Positions 14,930 through 22,528 are shown, counted from the stretch's first letter. The stretch is DNA of 64,000 nt from an uncultured candidate division WWE3 bacterium (GCA_938004185.1 CALKWN010000065.1:657247-721246), one strand, 5' to 3'. Numbers and translations: made by a program. Notes: a model not told the origin generated them from the letters alone.

Positions 14930-16696
14930 TTAGAGAAAAGATTTTTTGAGTTTCTCAACTTTTTTTGTAAGTTTTAAAACCAGATCCCCATCTTTCTCCA
15001 TTTCTGCGATCTTTATCTTCTCTGTAAGATCTTTAACCGCCCTTTTTGCGGAGTCTTTTTTGATTCTTTTAAATAAGCTTTCCAGCTCTCTTTCGAGCTG
15101 TTGAGTCGAATCAACCTCAATAATACCGTCAAAGTCCCAAATATAAAGTTCCGAGATATTGTCATGATAGGCTTCATCTGCCCTTTTTATGACTTGTTTG
15201 ATGTTGAAAGATTTTTTGTCTTCTTTTAAATAGTCGACGAGCGACTTGAATATGTTAACCACTATGGGGTTTATAAAATCTTCAACGTCCATTTTATACG
15301 CGTATTCTCGCATTGTGTCAATATCGGCCTTAAGTAAAAGGGCTATAAAGTAACCTTCCGGGTTGTCTCGTGAAAGTAACGGCAGCTTTTCGCTGTCTTC
15401 CTTGTAATTTTCATAAGAACCGGAGGGAACGCCGTTTTTAAACATCTCTATAACGGTTTCTTCCGAAAGATCCAGCTCGGTGGCTAATAATTTGGCGTAA
15501 TGGTCAACTATAACAGGGTTTTTAATTTTTGAAAAAAGATCAGCAAGCGTCTCCAAAATAAGTTTCTTGCCCATTGCCGTATCTTTATTATTGGCTTTTA
15601 TAGTGGTTGAAATGTAAAAGTCGTACACATCGACGGCGTCCTTTATTGCTTTTTTTGCCTTTTCAGGCTCTTTTTGAAGGATTTCGTCCAAATCTTTGTA
15701 CGGGGAGGGTATCAGGGCAACTTTTATGTTAAAACCAAGCTTTTCAGCTATCTCTACCGCCCTGTATACTGCCGTAACACCGGCCGAATCGCTGTCCAAA
15801 CAAAAGGTCAGGTCATTGGTGTAACGCTGCAGGATCTTGAACTGGGACTCTGCTAAAGCTGTTCCGGACGAAGCAATAACATTTTTTATACCGTGCTGGT
15901 ATGCGCTTAAAACGTCCATCTGACCTTCAACAATGACTGCCCCCTGCTTTTTAATATCAATTTTGGCATTTACGAGATTGAATAAAAAAACGCTTTTATG
16001 AAAAACGGCGGTTTCTGCTGTATTTAGATACTTAGGCTCACGGTCAAATAAAGTTCTTCCGTTAAACCCCAAAATATTCCCATCGATTCCCTTGAAGGGA
16101 AAAACTACTCTTCCGCGGAATTTATCTATATAACCGCTACCCTTACTTCTTTCGTTAATAACACCGGCATCAAGCATTTCGTTTTCATGAATCCCCTGTT
16201 TTTTAAGAAATTTGTAAAGAGAGTCCCAGGTATCGGGAGCGTAACCTACCTGAAAAAAATCTATTGTGTCGTTTGTTAACTTCCTCTTTTGAGTAAGATA
16301 CTCCATAGCCGGTTTTCCTTGAGGATGCTTGGTCAAAACGTAATGGTAGTATTTTGCTGAAAGGTTGTTAATTCTTTGAAGTTCTTTTCTTTTTGCCGAT
16401 TCCGGATCGTAATCCTTCTTTTCTAGCACTACACCGGCCCTAGCTGCAAGCTGTTCTAAAGCTGCCGAAAACTCTACTCCCTCGATTTTTTCTACAAATT
16501 TAAAAATGTCTCCGGCTTCACCACAACCGAAACACTTAAATATTTGGAGCTCGGGAGAAACCATAAATGATGGGGTGTTTTCCGAATGGAAAGGACACAC
16601 ACCTTTGTAATTGCGTCCGGCTTTTTTTATCGTTACATATGAACCTACAAGGTCGACAATATCGATTTTTTGCTTGATTTCCGAAATCGTATCCAT
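14930..16696 (-). CDS. dnaG: DNA primase DnaG
   Basis: 588 residues. The N-terminal CHC2 zinc-binding domain has CPFHSENTPSF and FKCFGCGEAGD. The catalytic RNA-polymerase core follows (KFRGRVVFPFKGIDGNILGF). The TOPRIM fold has the catalytic Glu in VIVEGQMDVL and the Asp pair in LDSDSAG. The C-terminal helicase-binding domain is divergent. It makes RNA primers for lagging-strand synthesis. It lies upstream of rpoD. A weak -10 (TATACA, 16704-16709) ends seven bases before the ATG. Confidence 0.95.
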   Translation of the reverse strand: MDTISEIKQKIDIVDLVGSYVTIKKAGRNYKGVCPFHSENTPSFMVSPELQIFKCFGCGEAGDIFKFVEKIEGVEFSAALEQLAARAGVVLEKKDYDPESAKRKELQRINNLSAKYYHYVLTKHPQGKPAMEYLTQKRKLTNDTIDFFQVGYAPDTWDSLYKFLKKQGIHENEMLDAGVINERSKGSGYIDKFRGRVVFPFKGIDGNILGFNGRTLFDREPKYLNTAETAVFHKSVFLFNLVNAKIDIKKQGAVIVEGQMDVLSAYQHGIKNVIASSGTALAESQFKILQRYTNDLTFCLDSDSAGVTAVYRAVEIAEKLGFNIKVALIPSPYKDLDEILQKEPEKAKKAIKDAVDVYDFYISTTIKANNKDTAMGKKLILETLADLFSKIKNPVIVDHYAKLLATELDLSEETVIEMFKNGVPSGSYENYKEDSEKLPLLSRDNPEGYFIALLLKADIDTMREYAYKMDVEDFINPIVVNIFKSLVDYLKEDKKSFNIKQVIKRADEAYHDNISELYIWDFDGIIEVDSTQQLERELESLFKRIKKDSAKRAVKDLTEKIKIAEMEKDGDLVLKLTKKVEKLKKSFL

Positions 16697-16769
16697 TGCT
16701 CTTTGTATAGCATACAGCAGATTAAATCACAAATAAAACCCAAAACGTGGGGGATCTGATGGAAATTTC

Positions 16770-16790
16770 TGGCGGAGGGAGAGGGGTTCG
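16770..16790 (-). repeat. Partial copy of tRNA-Ser(GGA) 3' end
   Basis: These 21 bases are identical to 16938-16958, the last part of the tRNA-Ser gene (end of T-loop, T-stem, acceptor strand and CCA). The match stops exactly inside the T-loop. It lies 168 bp downstream of the gene in the tRNA direction. Between them are the tRNA terminator and about 105 bp of unassigned, partly GC-rich sequence. Confidence 0.75.
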
Positions 16791-16901
16791 GTCACATGTC
16801 TTTCGTTTGTAGCTCACCATGTTCGCAACATAAGAAAGCATTCGACCCCGCCTCAGTCGCCTTCGGCTCCTTCCGGCATTCTCACCCCACAACCACATCA
16901 A

Positions 16902-16932
16902 AAAAATACCCGGCAATAAATGCCGGTACTTT
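16902..16932 (-). terminator. Terminator of tRNA-Ser(GGA)
   Basis: On the minus strand TACCGGCA, a short loop and TGCCGGGTA (one bulged base) form a hairpin flanked by A6 before and T7 after, six bases past the encoded CCA. Confidence 0.75.
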
Positions 16933-16937
16933 TTTGA

Positions 16938-17027
16938 TGGCGGAGGGAGAGGGGTTCGAACCCTCGTGCCGCTTTCGCGACGCGTCGCTTTCCAGGCGAG
17001 CCGATTAGACCACTCTCGCATCCCTCC
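16938..17027 (-). tRNA. tRNA-Ser (anticodon GGA)
   Basis: A 90-nt type II tRNA. The 7-bp acceptor GGAGGGA pairs with TCCCTCC, with discriminator G and encoded CCA. The anticodon loop CTGGAAA gives GGA. The long variable arm (GACGCGTCGCGAAAGCGGC region) is typical of Ser, and the T-arm has GGTTCGAACC. The first anticodon-stem pair (27-43) is C-C. Confidence 0.93.
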
Positions 17028-17093
17028 ATAGCCGCAAGCAGTTATGATTTTAACATAAACACGAACTGTCCTAACCAAATTAGAAAGGCGGTT

Positions 17094-18173
17094 TTAAAGA
17101 TACTTGTCGAGTTTTTTATTCCTAAGCTCGTTTTGAATATCTTTAATTTTGTCGGTTTTATCTTTGGGAACTATAAGCAAAGTATCGGCAGTATCAACAA
17201 CAACCATATCTTTTAAACCGAACACGGCAATAAGCTTTTCCGGATTATCGCTTTTTATTAGAGAACTCTTCGAATCCATGGCGATAACATTACCTTCTTT
17301 GTAAACCTGATCTTTGCGGGCAAAATATTCATAAAGTGAGTTCCATGTTCCTATGTCAACCCAATTGTAGTTAAGCTGGAGTATTAACGAATCCTTAAAC
17401 AAGTGTCTGGTTACAATTTCGGTGGCCCCTGCCTCCATGTTTTGATATATAGCACCTATTCCATCAAAACTATTCGTCTCGCTCAAAACTTTTTTTATTT
17501 CCATTAGTGCTGAGTACCAATCGGGTTTATATTTCTCGTAGGACTCGAGTAGCATGTTAGGGTACCAGCAATTATGGTTACTGTGTTTTACAACATTAAA
17601 GTTTTCTATAAGTTCTTTTGTCTCGACGTAGTTTGAGCGGCGATCAACAAATTCTCTGGCCTCGTACACATCAACGCTTCCGTATGAACGAATTTTTTTA
17701 CCGAGCTTAAGATAGTCAACCCCAAGATCGGGGTAAGTTACGGCAATTCCTCCGGAAATAAATTTTTTGTGTTCTTTTACCAGCTTTTCTGCTGTTTCTA
17801 TTAACAACAGATAGTTATTTTCCGGAATTCTCACACAATCGGACTGAACTATCATAAACGGCTCACCAGGATATTTTATATCAGTAAAAACAACGGCAAG
17901 CCCGTCGGCGGGACCTCTGTTTTTAGCTGAATCAGGCTCAATGATGTAATTTTCTTCGGGTATCTCGGGAACCTGTTCCCGGGCAATTTCTAAGTAACGC
18001 TCTTTAGTTGAAATAAGTATGTCTTCGGCACGGTACTTTCTTAAAAGAATTTTGATGTTGTAAGAAAAAAGGGATTCTCCGTTTAAAATTTTCTGAAATT
18101 GCTTGGGATTATTTTCTCTACTATATGGCCATAGTTTTGTGCCCTGGCCACCGGCACTGACAATAAATTTCAT
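17094..18173 (-). CDS. Mannose-1-phosphate guanylyltransferase-like nucleotidyltransferase
   Basis: 359 residues. The N-terminal NTP-transferase signature SAGGQGTKLWPYSRENNPKQ is that of ManC/GMP rather than of glucose enzymes (which have GxGTRL.P.T). MIVQSDCVRI holds the D-H/D-x metal position, and the central LNYNWVDIGTWNSLYEY matches the ManC core. It has no C-terminal cupin isomerase domain, so it would be a monofunctional enzyme making GDP-mannose for glycans. That fits the glycosyltransferase and O-antigen-ligase genes nearby. TATAAT at 18179-18184 sits five bases before the ATG. Confidence 0.82.
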   Translation of the reverse strand: MKFIVSAGGQGTKLWPYSRENNPKQFQKILNGESLFSYNIKILLRKYRAEDILISTKERYLEIAREQVPEIPEENYIIEPDSAKNRGPADGLAVVFTDIKYPGEPFMIVQSDCVRIPENNYLLLIETAEKLVKEHKKFISGGIAVTYPDLGVDYLKLGKKIRSYGSVDVYEAREFVDRRSNYVETKELIENFNVVKHSNHNCWYPNMLLESYEKYKPDWYSALMEIKKVLSETNSFDGIGAIYQNMEAGATEIVTRHLFKDSLILQLNYNWVDIGTWNSLYEYFARKDQVYKEGNVIAMDSKSSLIKSDNPEKLIAVFGLKDMVVVDTADTLLIVPKDKTDKIKDIQNELRNKKLDKYL

Positions 18174-18200
18174 AATTCATTATACCAAGTCGCTTTAAAA

Positions 18201-18929
18201 CTATTCTCGGTTCATTGCCTTCTTTCTCAAACTCTGGGGCATTAATTCGATAGCATACCTCAAAGAAGTTCTAGGCATTTTCTTTTTGTTTTTCAAAACA
18301 TATTTCAATACTTCGTCTCTGTGCTGACGGCTTTCTTCTTTAAGAAGCCAGCCGTAACCTTTTTGAACCATGTCTTCCTTGTCTTCCAATAAAATATCCG
18401 AAATTTCAAAAGCGTCCTTAAGATACTTTCCTTTTTTGGCGGGAACTATAAGGCTGACCGCGGCCGCTCTTCTTAGCCATAAGTTTCTACTTTTAGCCCA
18501 CGTTTTTAATCCTGCAATGTGTTTGGGAAATTTTTCTATAAATGCGCCGACGGCGTGGTTGCAAAAAGTGTCACACTCAGCCCAATTGTCTATATACTTA
18601 TCTATCCAACGCTCAAAAACTTTAAAATCCGCCTCTTCGTAAGTCGCGAACCAATAAGCCCAATTAGCCGCCACCCAAGACTCCTCACAATAACCAGATT
18701 TAAAAAGCTCCTCACAAACTTCATATATTTGTTTTTTGCTAAGGTTTCGAGAATCAGAAAAACCGACCTTCCCAACCTTTAAAACATCCGCAGACCTCAC
18801 CCCGTGGCGTAAGACAGGGTTTTTAAAAAATCGTTGAAAACTTTTTTTAGACTCCGGCGTAGAAAATTTTTTAAGTTCTTTTCTAATGGAAAGGACGGTT
18901 TCAGTAACATCATTTTTTTCTGAGGTCAT
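18201..18929 (-). CDS. DNA alkylation repair protein (AlkD-like)
   Basis: 242 residues of tandem HEAT-like helical repeats. Family features include NWAECDTFCNHAVGAF, LWLRRAAAVSLIVPAKKGKY and MVQKGYGWLLKEESRQHRDEV, which hold the Trp/Asp/Arg residues that cradle the lesion in AlkD. It would excise bulky or cationic alkylated bases. TAAAAT at 18936-18941 ends six bases before the ATG (leaderless). It is divergent from traX-like 18982. Confidence 0.9.
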   Translation of the reverse strand: MTSEKNDVTETVLSIRKELKKFSTPESKKSFQRFFKNPVLRHGVRSADVLKVGKVGFSDSRNLSKKQIYEVCEELFKSGYCEESWVAANWAYWFATYEEADFKVFERWIDKYIDNWAECDTFCNHAVGAFIEKFPKHIAGLKTWAKSRNLWLRRAAAVSLIVPAKKGKYLKDAFEISDILLEDKEDMVQKGYGWLLKEESRQHRDEVLKYVLKNKKKMPRTSLRYAIELMPQSLRKKAMNRE

Positions 18930-18981
18930 AAAAGGATTTTACTCCCGATATACCCGGGGACAAAATATGTATAATGGGGTC

Positions 18982-19656
18982 ATGAGCGCATTCTCTATAA
19001 AGATTATTGCTCTGCTTACAATGGTTCTGGACCACACGGGAATTTTTCTGTTTCCTAATGTTTTTTGGCTGAGATCGGTCGGGCGCCTATCCTTCCCTCT
19101 TTTTGCCTGGCTTATTTCAAACGGCGCAAAACATACTAAAAACTTTAATGCTTATATTAGAAGGTTGTTTATTTTCGGCTTAGTATCCCAGATACCGTTT
19201 TTACTGGCCAACAGAACCGTGCAACCCGATTTTTCCGATCTGAATATAATGTTCACCCTGCTTACCGGACTTCTGGCTATAAAGGTATGGATTTCGGCCC
19301 TGGGAAAATCCAAAAAATATTTTTTAATCTTTTTGTTGGTGGCGGTTTCACACATAACAAAGATGGACTACGGGCCTGCAGGCGTCCTTTCAATTTTATT
19401 CTTTTATATTTTCTCGGAAAGCTCGTGGAAAATGTTACTATCTCAAGTCGTTGCATTTACATTGGTTTTTCCGTTGCAAGTGAGTTTGCGGGAAGGTCAA
19501 ATTAATTTCTTTAATTTATTTCAAAGCCTGGCGCTTTTCTCGTTAATATTTATAGGACAGTATAATTTTAAACCTGGACCGAGAGTTAAGTATCTTTTTT
19601 ACATTTTCTATCCCGTGCATTTTATTGTTTTTTATGTTTTGAGAATGCTTTATTAA
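18982..19656 (+). CDS. TraX-like membrane protein
   Basis: The start is ATG 18982: TATAAT at 18970-18975 ends six bases before it, which rules out the longer upstream frame. 224 residues with about seven helices. Family hallmarks are KIIALLTMVLDHTGIF near the N-terminus and LRSVGRLSFPLFAWLIS, followed by RRLFIFGLVSQIPF. The archetype, F-plasmid TraX, acetylates pilin N-termini. The family is related to acyltransferase-3 proteins, and chromosomal members have unknown substrates. Modification of the pilin-like proteins encoded at 33.6-35.9 kb is an attractive but untested idea. Confidence 0.85.
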   Translation: MSAFSIKIIALLTMVLDHTGIFLFPNVFWLRSVGRLSFPLFAWLISNGAKHTKNFNAYIRRLFIFGLVSQIPFLLANRTVQPDFSDLNIMFTLLTGLLAIKVWISALGKSKKYFLIFLLVAVSHITKMDYGPAGVLSILFFYIFSESSWKMLLSQVVAFTLVFPLQVSLREGQINFFNLFQSLALFSLIFIGQYNFKPGPRVKYLFYIFYPVHFIVFYVLRMLY

Positions 19657-19683
19657 AGAGTAGGGGGTTTGGGCGAATTTAAT

Positions 19684-19779
19684 TTATTTCCCGGGTTTGT
19701 TTCCAATTAAAACCAGCAAAAGCACAATAACAGCAAAAAGTCCAAACCCGACATAAAAAAGAAGAAGTGAGTCATTCAT
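19684..19779 (-). CDS. Single-span microprotein, 31 aa
   Basis: The start codon overlaps the stop of the upstream 63-aa gene (ATGA), a strong sign of translational coupling and of reality for so short a gene. The product is one transmembrane helix (LLLFYVGFGLFAVIVLLLVLIG) with a short basic tail (NKPGK). No family recognised. Confidence 0.55.
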   Translation of the reverse strand: MNDSLLLFYVGFGLFAVIVLLLVLIGNKPGK

Positions 19780-19967
19780 AATGATATTCTCTCAAATTTT
19801 AATGAAATCCACCACGACGATAGGGTCATTAAAATACCCAGTAAAATCAATGGTGCTTCGGGAGTACTTACCAAGGGAGCCAGTACTAAAGTACTTAGTA
19901 AGATCTGCCCCGCATTATCAAAAATGTTAGAGAACCTTTTCAACTGAGGTTTTGTAAATAAATCCAC
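19776..19967 (-). CDS. Two-span small membrane protein, 63 aa
   Basis: Starts at GTG 19967. It has a polar N-terminus (TKPQLKRFSNIFDNAGQ), then helices ILLSTLVLAPLV and LILLGILMTLSSWWISL. The arrangement resembles small DUF6722-like membrane proteins, but the match is only by eye. TATAGT on the minus strand just upstream may be its -10 box. It is coupled by ATGA to the 31-aa gene. Confidence 0.55.
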   Translation of the reverse strand: MDLFTKPQLKRFSNIFDNAGQILLSTLVLAPLVSTPEAPLILLGILMTLSSWWISLKFERISL

Positions 19968-20049
19968 ACCACTATAGTAGAGGGATTTTTACAGAGGGAA
20001 AGACGTTTGAGTCTAATAAAAATAGATATTTAACCGTACTACTTTTCAC

Positions 20050-20140
20050 TGGCGGAGGGAGTGGGATTCGAACCCACGTGTGAGTTGCCCCACGCTTGGT
20101 TTTCGAGACCAGCCCGGTATGACCGCTTCGGTATCCCTCC
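20050..20140 (-). tRNA. tRNA-Ser (anticodon CGA)
   Basis: 91 nt. Acceptor GGAGGGA/TCCCTCC, discriminator G, encoded CCA. The anticodon loop CTCGAAA gives CGA. There is a long variable arm, and the T-arm has GGTTCGAATCC. Pair 27-43 is C-A, again unpaired. Unlike three neighbouring tRNAs, no copy of its 3' end is seen downstream. Confidence 0.93.
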
Positions 20141-20192
20141 GAGTCGAGTAAAGTATACAACATTGGTATTATAATGGCATCCGCTCATAAAT

Positions 20193-20501
20193 ATGGAAAA
20201 AGGCAATTTTAAAGAAAACGTACTCTGTGAGGTTAGAAAAATCCCAAAAGGCTTCGTAGCAAGTTATGGTCGCATTGCTTTACTGGCGGGAAACCCCCGT
20301 GGAGCCAGAGAAGTTGGGTGGATTCTTAGTAGAAATGGAAACGACGGAATTACTCCGTGGTGGAGAGTCATAAATTCGAAGGGGTACGTAAGTATCAAAA
20401 ACCCCGAAATTGCGGCCTCAGAACAAAAACAATTGTTGGAAATAGAAGAAGTGGGGGTGTCTGAAGATTTTTCATTGAAAGAGCCTATTCCTTGGTACTA
20501 G
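20193..20501 (+). CDS. Alkyltransferase-like protein (ATL)
   Basis: 102 residues matching only the DNA-binding domain of O6-alkylguanine-DNA alkyltransferase: IPKGFVASYGRIALLAGNPRGAREVGWIL is the helix-turn-helix and the arginine-finger region. The active-site motif PCHR reads PWWR here, so the acceptor cysteine is replaced by Trp, as in ATL proteins (for example PWHR in E. coli). It should bind O6-alkylguanine and flag it for nucleotide excision repair without repairing it. A TATAAT at 20170-20175 precedes it. There is no ribosome site. Confidence 0.88.
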   Translation: MEKGNFKENVLCEVRKIPKGFVASYGRIALLAGNPRGAREVGWILSRNGNDGITPWWRVINSKGYVSIKNPEIAASEQKQLLEIEEVGVSEDFSLKEPIPWY

Positions 20502-20510
20502 ACGCTTACC

Positions 20511-20530
20511 TTGGTGGACCGTAGCGGAAT
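20511..20530 (-). repeat. Partial copy of tRNA-Ala(CGC) 3' end
   Basis: 20 bases identical to 20664-20683: the T-stem 3' strand, acceptor strand, discriminator, CCA and one base beyond. The copy lies 153 bp downstream of the gene in the tRNA direction. The match begins just past the T-loop. The sequence between holds an imperfect hairpin right after the tRNA and about 90 bp of unassigned sequence. Confidence 0.75.
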
Positions 20531-20664
20531 AAGAGCTTGCTCGTTCGTTACACTCACTGCGCTTCCTCATACATCCGTCTGCGACGGATGAAGAACCACA
20601 AAGTAGTTTGACGCGTTAGATCACACAAACAATCGGCTGCTGCCTTTGGCAACATCCGCTTGTT

Positions 20665-20740
20665 TGGTGGACCGTAGCGGAATCGAACCGCTGATCTCCG
20701 CAATGCGAATGCGGCGCTCTACCAACTGAGCTAACGGCCC
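20665..20740 (-). tRNA. tRNA-Ala (anticodon CGC)
   Basis: 76 nt. Acceptor GGGCCGT pairs with ACGGTCC, with discriminator A and CCA encoded. D-arm AGCTCAGTTGGTAGAGC. The anticodon stem CCGCA/TGCGG holds the loop TTCGCAT, giving CGC. T-arm AGCGGTTCGATTCCGCT. A TATAATG lies just upstream of its 5' end at about 20747-20752 (minus strand). Confidence 0.95.
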
Positions 20741-20772
20741 CCAAAAAACATTATACCTACAGCTTACTTTAA

Positions 20773-20804
20773 CCGAAATTCACTGGCGCACCCGGAGGGA
20801 CTCG
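20773..20804 (-). repeat. Partial copy of tRNA-Arg(GCG) 3' end plus flank
   Basis: 32 bases identical to 20919-20950. They run from the T-loop through the acceptor strand and CCA and 11 bases into the downstream flank, including the first arm of the hairpin that follows the tRNA. Offset is 146 bp. In the copy the preceding sequence is CCGGAAGG, which can pair with CCCTCCGG inside the copy, mimicking an arm. Confidence 0.8.
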
Positions 20805-20890
20805 CCTTCCGGTTCGCAACTGCTGTTGCGACCTGCAGGCCGGGCTCGGCGCCGTCGCGCCTGCGCCATTCGAGTCTTCAAGTACACAAA

Positions 20891-20929
20891 GTAAATTTCG
20901 TAAGTACCTTCGGCACTTCCGAAATTCAC
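20891..20929 (-). terminator. Long hairpin after tRNA-Arg
   Basis: On the minus strand GTGAATTTCG pairs with CGAAATTTAC, and inside it AAGTGCC pairs with GGTACTT over a GAA loop: about 17 bp with two G-U pairs, starting right after CCA. The following tail TTTGTG is a weak U-tract, so it may end the transcript or guide processing. Confidence 0.5.
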
Positions 20930-21005
20930 TGGCGCACCCGGAGGGACTCGAACCCCCGACTTCAGCGTCCGCAACGCTGCGTTCTATCCTCTGAACTACG
21001 GGTGC
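20930..21005 (-). tRNA. tRNA-Arg (anticodon GCG)
   Basis: 76 nt. Acceptor GCACCCG/CGGGTGC, discriminator G, CCA encoded. The anticodon stem CAGCG/CGCTG holds the loop TTGCGGA, giving GCG with G37. T-arm CGGGGGTTCGAGTCCC. Most bacteria read CGN with an ACG anticodon edited to inosine by TadA; GCG here implies CGY reading without editing. Confidence 0.93.
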
Positions 21006-21056
21006 ACGGAACAACGGGCACACCGAAATACAAACATGAAAGTACCGGCAGGGTGA

Positions 21057-21638
21057 TTATATATTAAATTTGCCTTTTACGTCCTCGAATATCTTGTCCA
21101 GAAAAGACATGGGTTCCACAGACAAGAAGTCTAGATGCTTATTTAAAGCCTGAATTATTCTGTCCCTATCTTCCGGTTTGTAACTGAAAAAAAGTCGGCC
21201 GGGAAGGTAATTGTGCGTATCTACGACAAGGATCTCACCGCCGGCGACCTGCTTAAAAAAGAATCTTCTTAAGGCGTGCCAATAATACATGGTTTCGCCA
21301 TATTTAATACCGTGATTTGAAACCTGAATGTGAACAGAGTGCTCAGGCAATCTGTTTAAAGAAATTACAAAAAATATCAAACTTCCCACTACTAATATAA
21401 GCCAGAACTCCTCCATAACAATTAACAAAAGTGCAATAAATATCGCGATAATAATAAAGGTTCTGGAAAATCTTTTGTTTAAATCCCTGATCTCAGCTTT
21501 AACTATAGAATCCCATTCCAAATACATTTCCTTCGGTCCTAAAGTTTGCGGATCGAATTCCTCGGTTCTCTGACCTTCCGAAGGCTTTTGATTAGACAAG
21601 CCGAATATTCCAAGTATTTTTGATAATGACGGTTGCAT
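21057..21638 (-). CDS. Membrane protein with PH-like soluble domain, hypothetical
   Basis: 193 residues. A cytoplasmic N-terminus leads to two close helices (FIIIAIFIALLLIVMEEF and WLILVVGSLIFFVISL). A C-terminal domain of alternating beta strands follows (HIQVSNHGIKYGETMYYWHAL, GEILVVDTHNYLPGRLFFSY) and a last helix. The pattern of two helices followed by a beta-rich domain resembles bacterial PH-like membrane proteins. TATTAT at 21645-21650 ends six bases before the ATG (leaderless). Confidence 0.65.
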   Translation of the reverse strand: MQPSLSKILGIFGLSNQKPSEGQRTEEFDPQTLGPKEMYLEWDSIVKAEIRDLNKRFSRTFIIIAIFIALLLIVMEEFWLILVVGSLIFFVISLNRLPEHSVHIQVSNHGIKYGETMYYWHALRRFFFKQVAGGEILVVDTHNYLPGRLFFSYKPEDRDRIIQALNKHLDFLSVEPMSFLDKIFEDVKGKFNI

Positions 21639-21716
21639 GTTTTAATAATAGTTTTTTTGGGCGGGTTTAGCAACGTTGTATGAAATACGCGCTACATTTT
21701 GCACGAGGATTGTATT

Positions 21717-21803
21717 TGGCGGAGGGTACAGGATTCGAACCTGTGGCCGGTATTAGCCGGCACGGCTTAGCAAGCCGCTGCATTACCGCTCTGCCAACCC
21801 TCC
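21717..21803 (-). tRNA. tRNA-Ser (anticodon GCT)
   Basis: 87 nt. Acceptor GGAGGGT/ACCCTCC, discriminator G, CCA encoded. The anticodon stem GCGGC/GCCGT holds the loop TTGCTAA, giving GCT. Variable arm TGCCGGCTAATACCGGC; T-arm CAGGTTCGAATCCTG. No 3'-end copy is seen downstream. Confidence 0.94.
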
Positions 21804-21820
21804 GCGGCTAATGTATTATA

Positions 21821-22525
21821 TCAGAACAACGGTGCACGAATCTTTAAACGTTTGCTTAAAGCGAAACACTGCACATTATCAACCCCCGCTTCGTACAAAG
21901 CTCTCGAGCACTCGAGAAATGTGGCGCCCGTAGTGCATATATCGTCAACTAACAATATTTTTTTGTTTTCCAGCGATGACTTGTTATTAACACCAAAAGC
22001 CCCTGCCAAATTACTTCTTCGATCAATCCTTCCTTTTGAGTGCTGAGCCTCCGTACTCCTTGTTCTGACAAGAATATCCTTTCTCAAATTTAGGTTCATT
22101 ACGCGCGATATTTCTTCCGCGACCATGTTGGCCTGATTGAAACCGCGTGTTTGAAGTTTTTTGGGACTGGATGGAACGGGTAAGCACAAATCCACCCCGA
22201 ACTTGCCCCACAATTCAAGACAAATTATTGCGGCTTCAGTACATAATTTTTTGAGGCTCATAAATTGTTTTGCCCCATATTTTGAGAATTTAATACAATC
22301 ACGTACTTTGTCGGCATAGGAATAAATACAAATGGTTCGAGATGGGATTTCATGGTTTTGACAAAAATTGTGAGTACAGCCGTTTTCAGACGGCTTGTCA
22401 CAAACTATACAATACTGGTTTTCTAGTAAAGAACATTCGGCGAGACATGTTTCACAAAATATATCGCCTATTTTTCCACAAAAAAGACATTTTGGGGGGA
22501 ATAAGTATTTTAAAATGTTTTCCAT
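21821..22525 (-). CDS. comF: ComF-family phosphoribosyltransferase-like protein
   Basis: 234 residues. The N-terminus holds a zinc finger of paired cysteines (CLFCGKIGDIFCETC, then CIVCDK). The C-terminal type I PRT domain ends in the PRPP loop KILLVDDICTTGATF. VCLPVPSSPKKLQTRGFNQA, read as DLCLPVPSSPKKLQTRGFNQ, is the second ComF hallmark. ComF/ComFC works in DNA uptake during transformation, and most patescibacteria keep a com system. A perfect DnaA box lies just upstream of the start. Confidence 0.9.
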   Translation of the reverse strand: MENILKYLFPPKCLFCGKIGDIFCETCLAECSLLENQYCIVCDKPSENGCTHNFCQNHEIPSRTICIYSYADKVRDCIKFSKYGAKQFMSLKKLCTEAAIICLELWGKFGVDLCLPVPSSPKKLQTRGFNQANMVAEEISRVMNLNLRKDILVRTRSTEAQHSKGRIDRRSNLAGAFGVNNKSSLENKKILLVDDICTTGATFLECSRALYEAGVDNVQCFALSKRLKIRAPLF

Positions 22526-22528
22526 ATG

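Noticed and set aside
16722..17078. A 118-codon minus-strand open frame
   Set aside because: It runs through the tRNA-Ser gene, its terminator and the partial 3' copy; composition follows the RNA features, with no start signal.
20769..21023. Two open frames (84 and 64 codons) on the minus strand
   Set aside because: They cover tRNA-Arg and its duplicated 3' end and exist only because those GC-rich parts lack stops.
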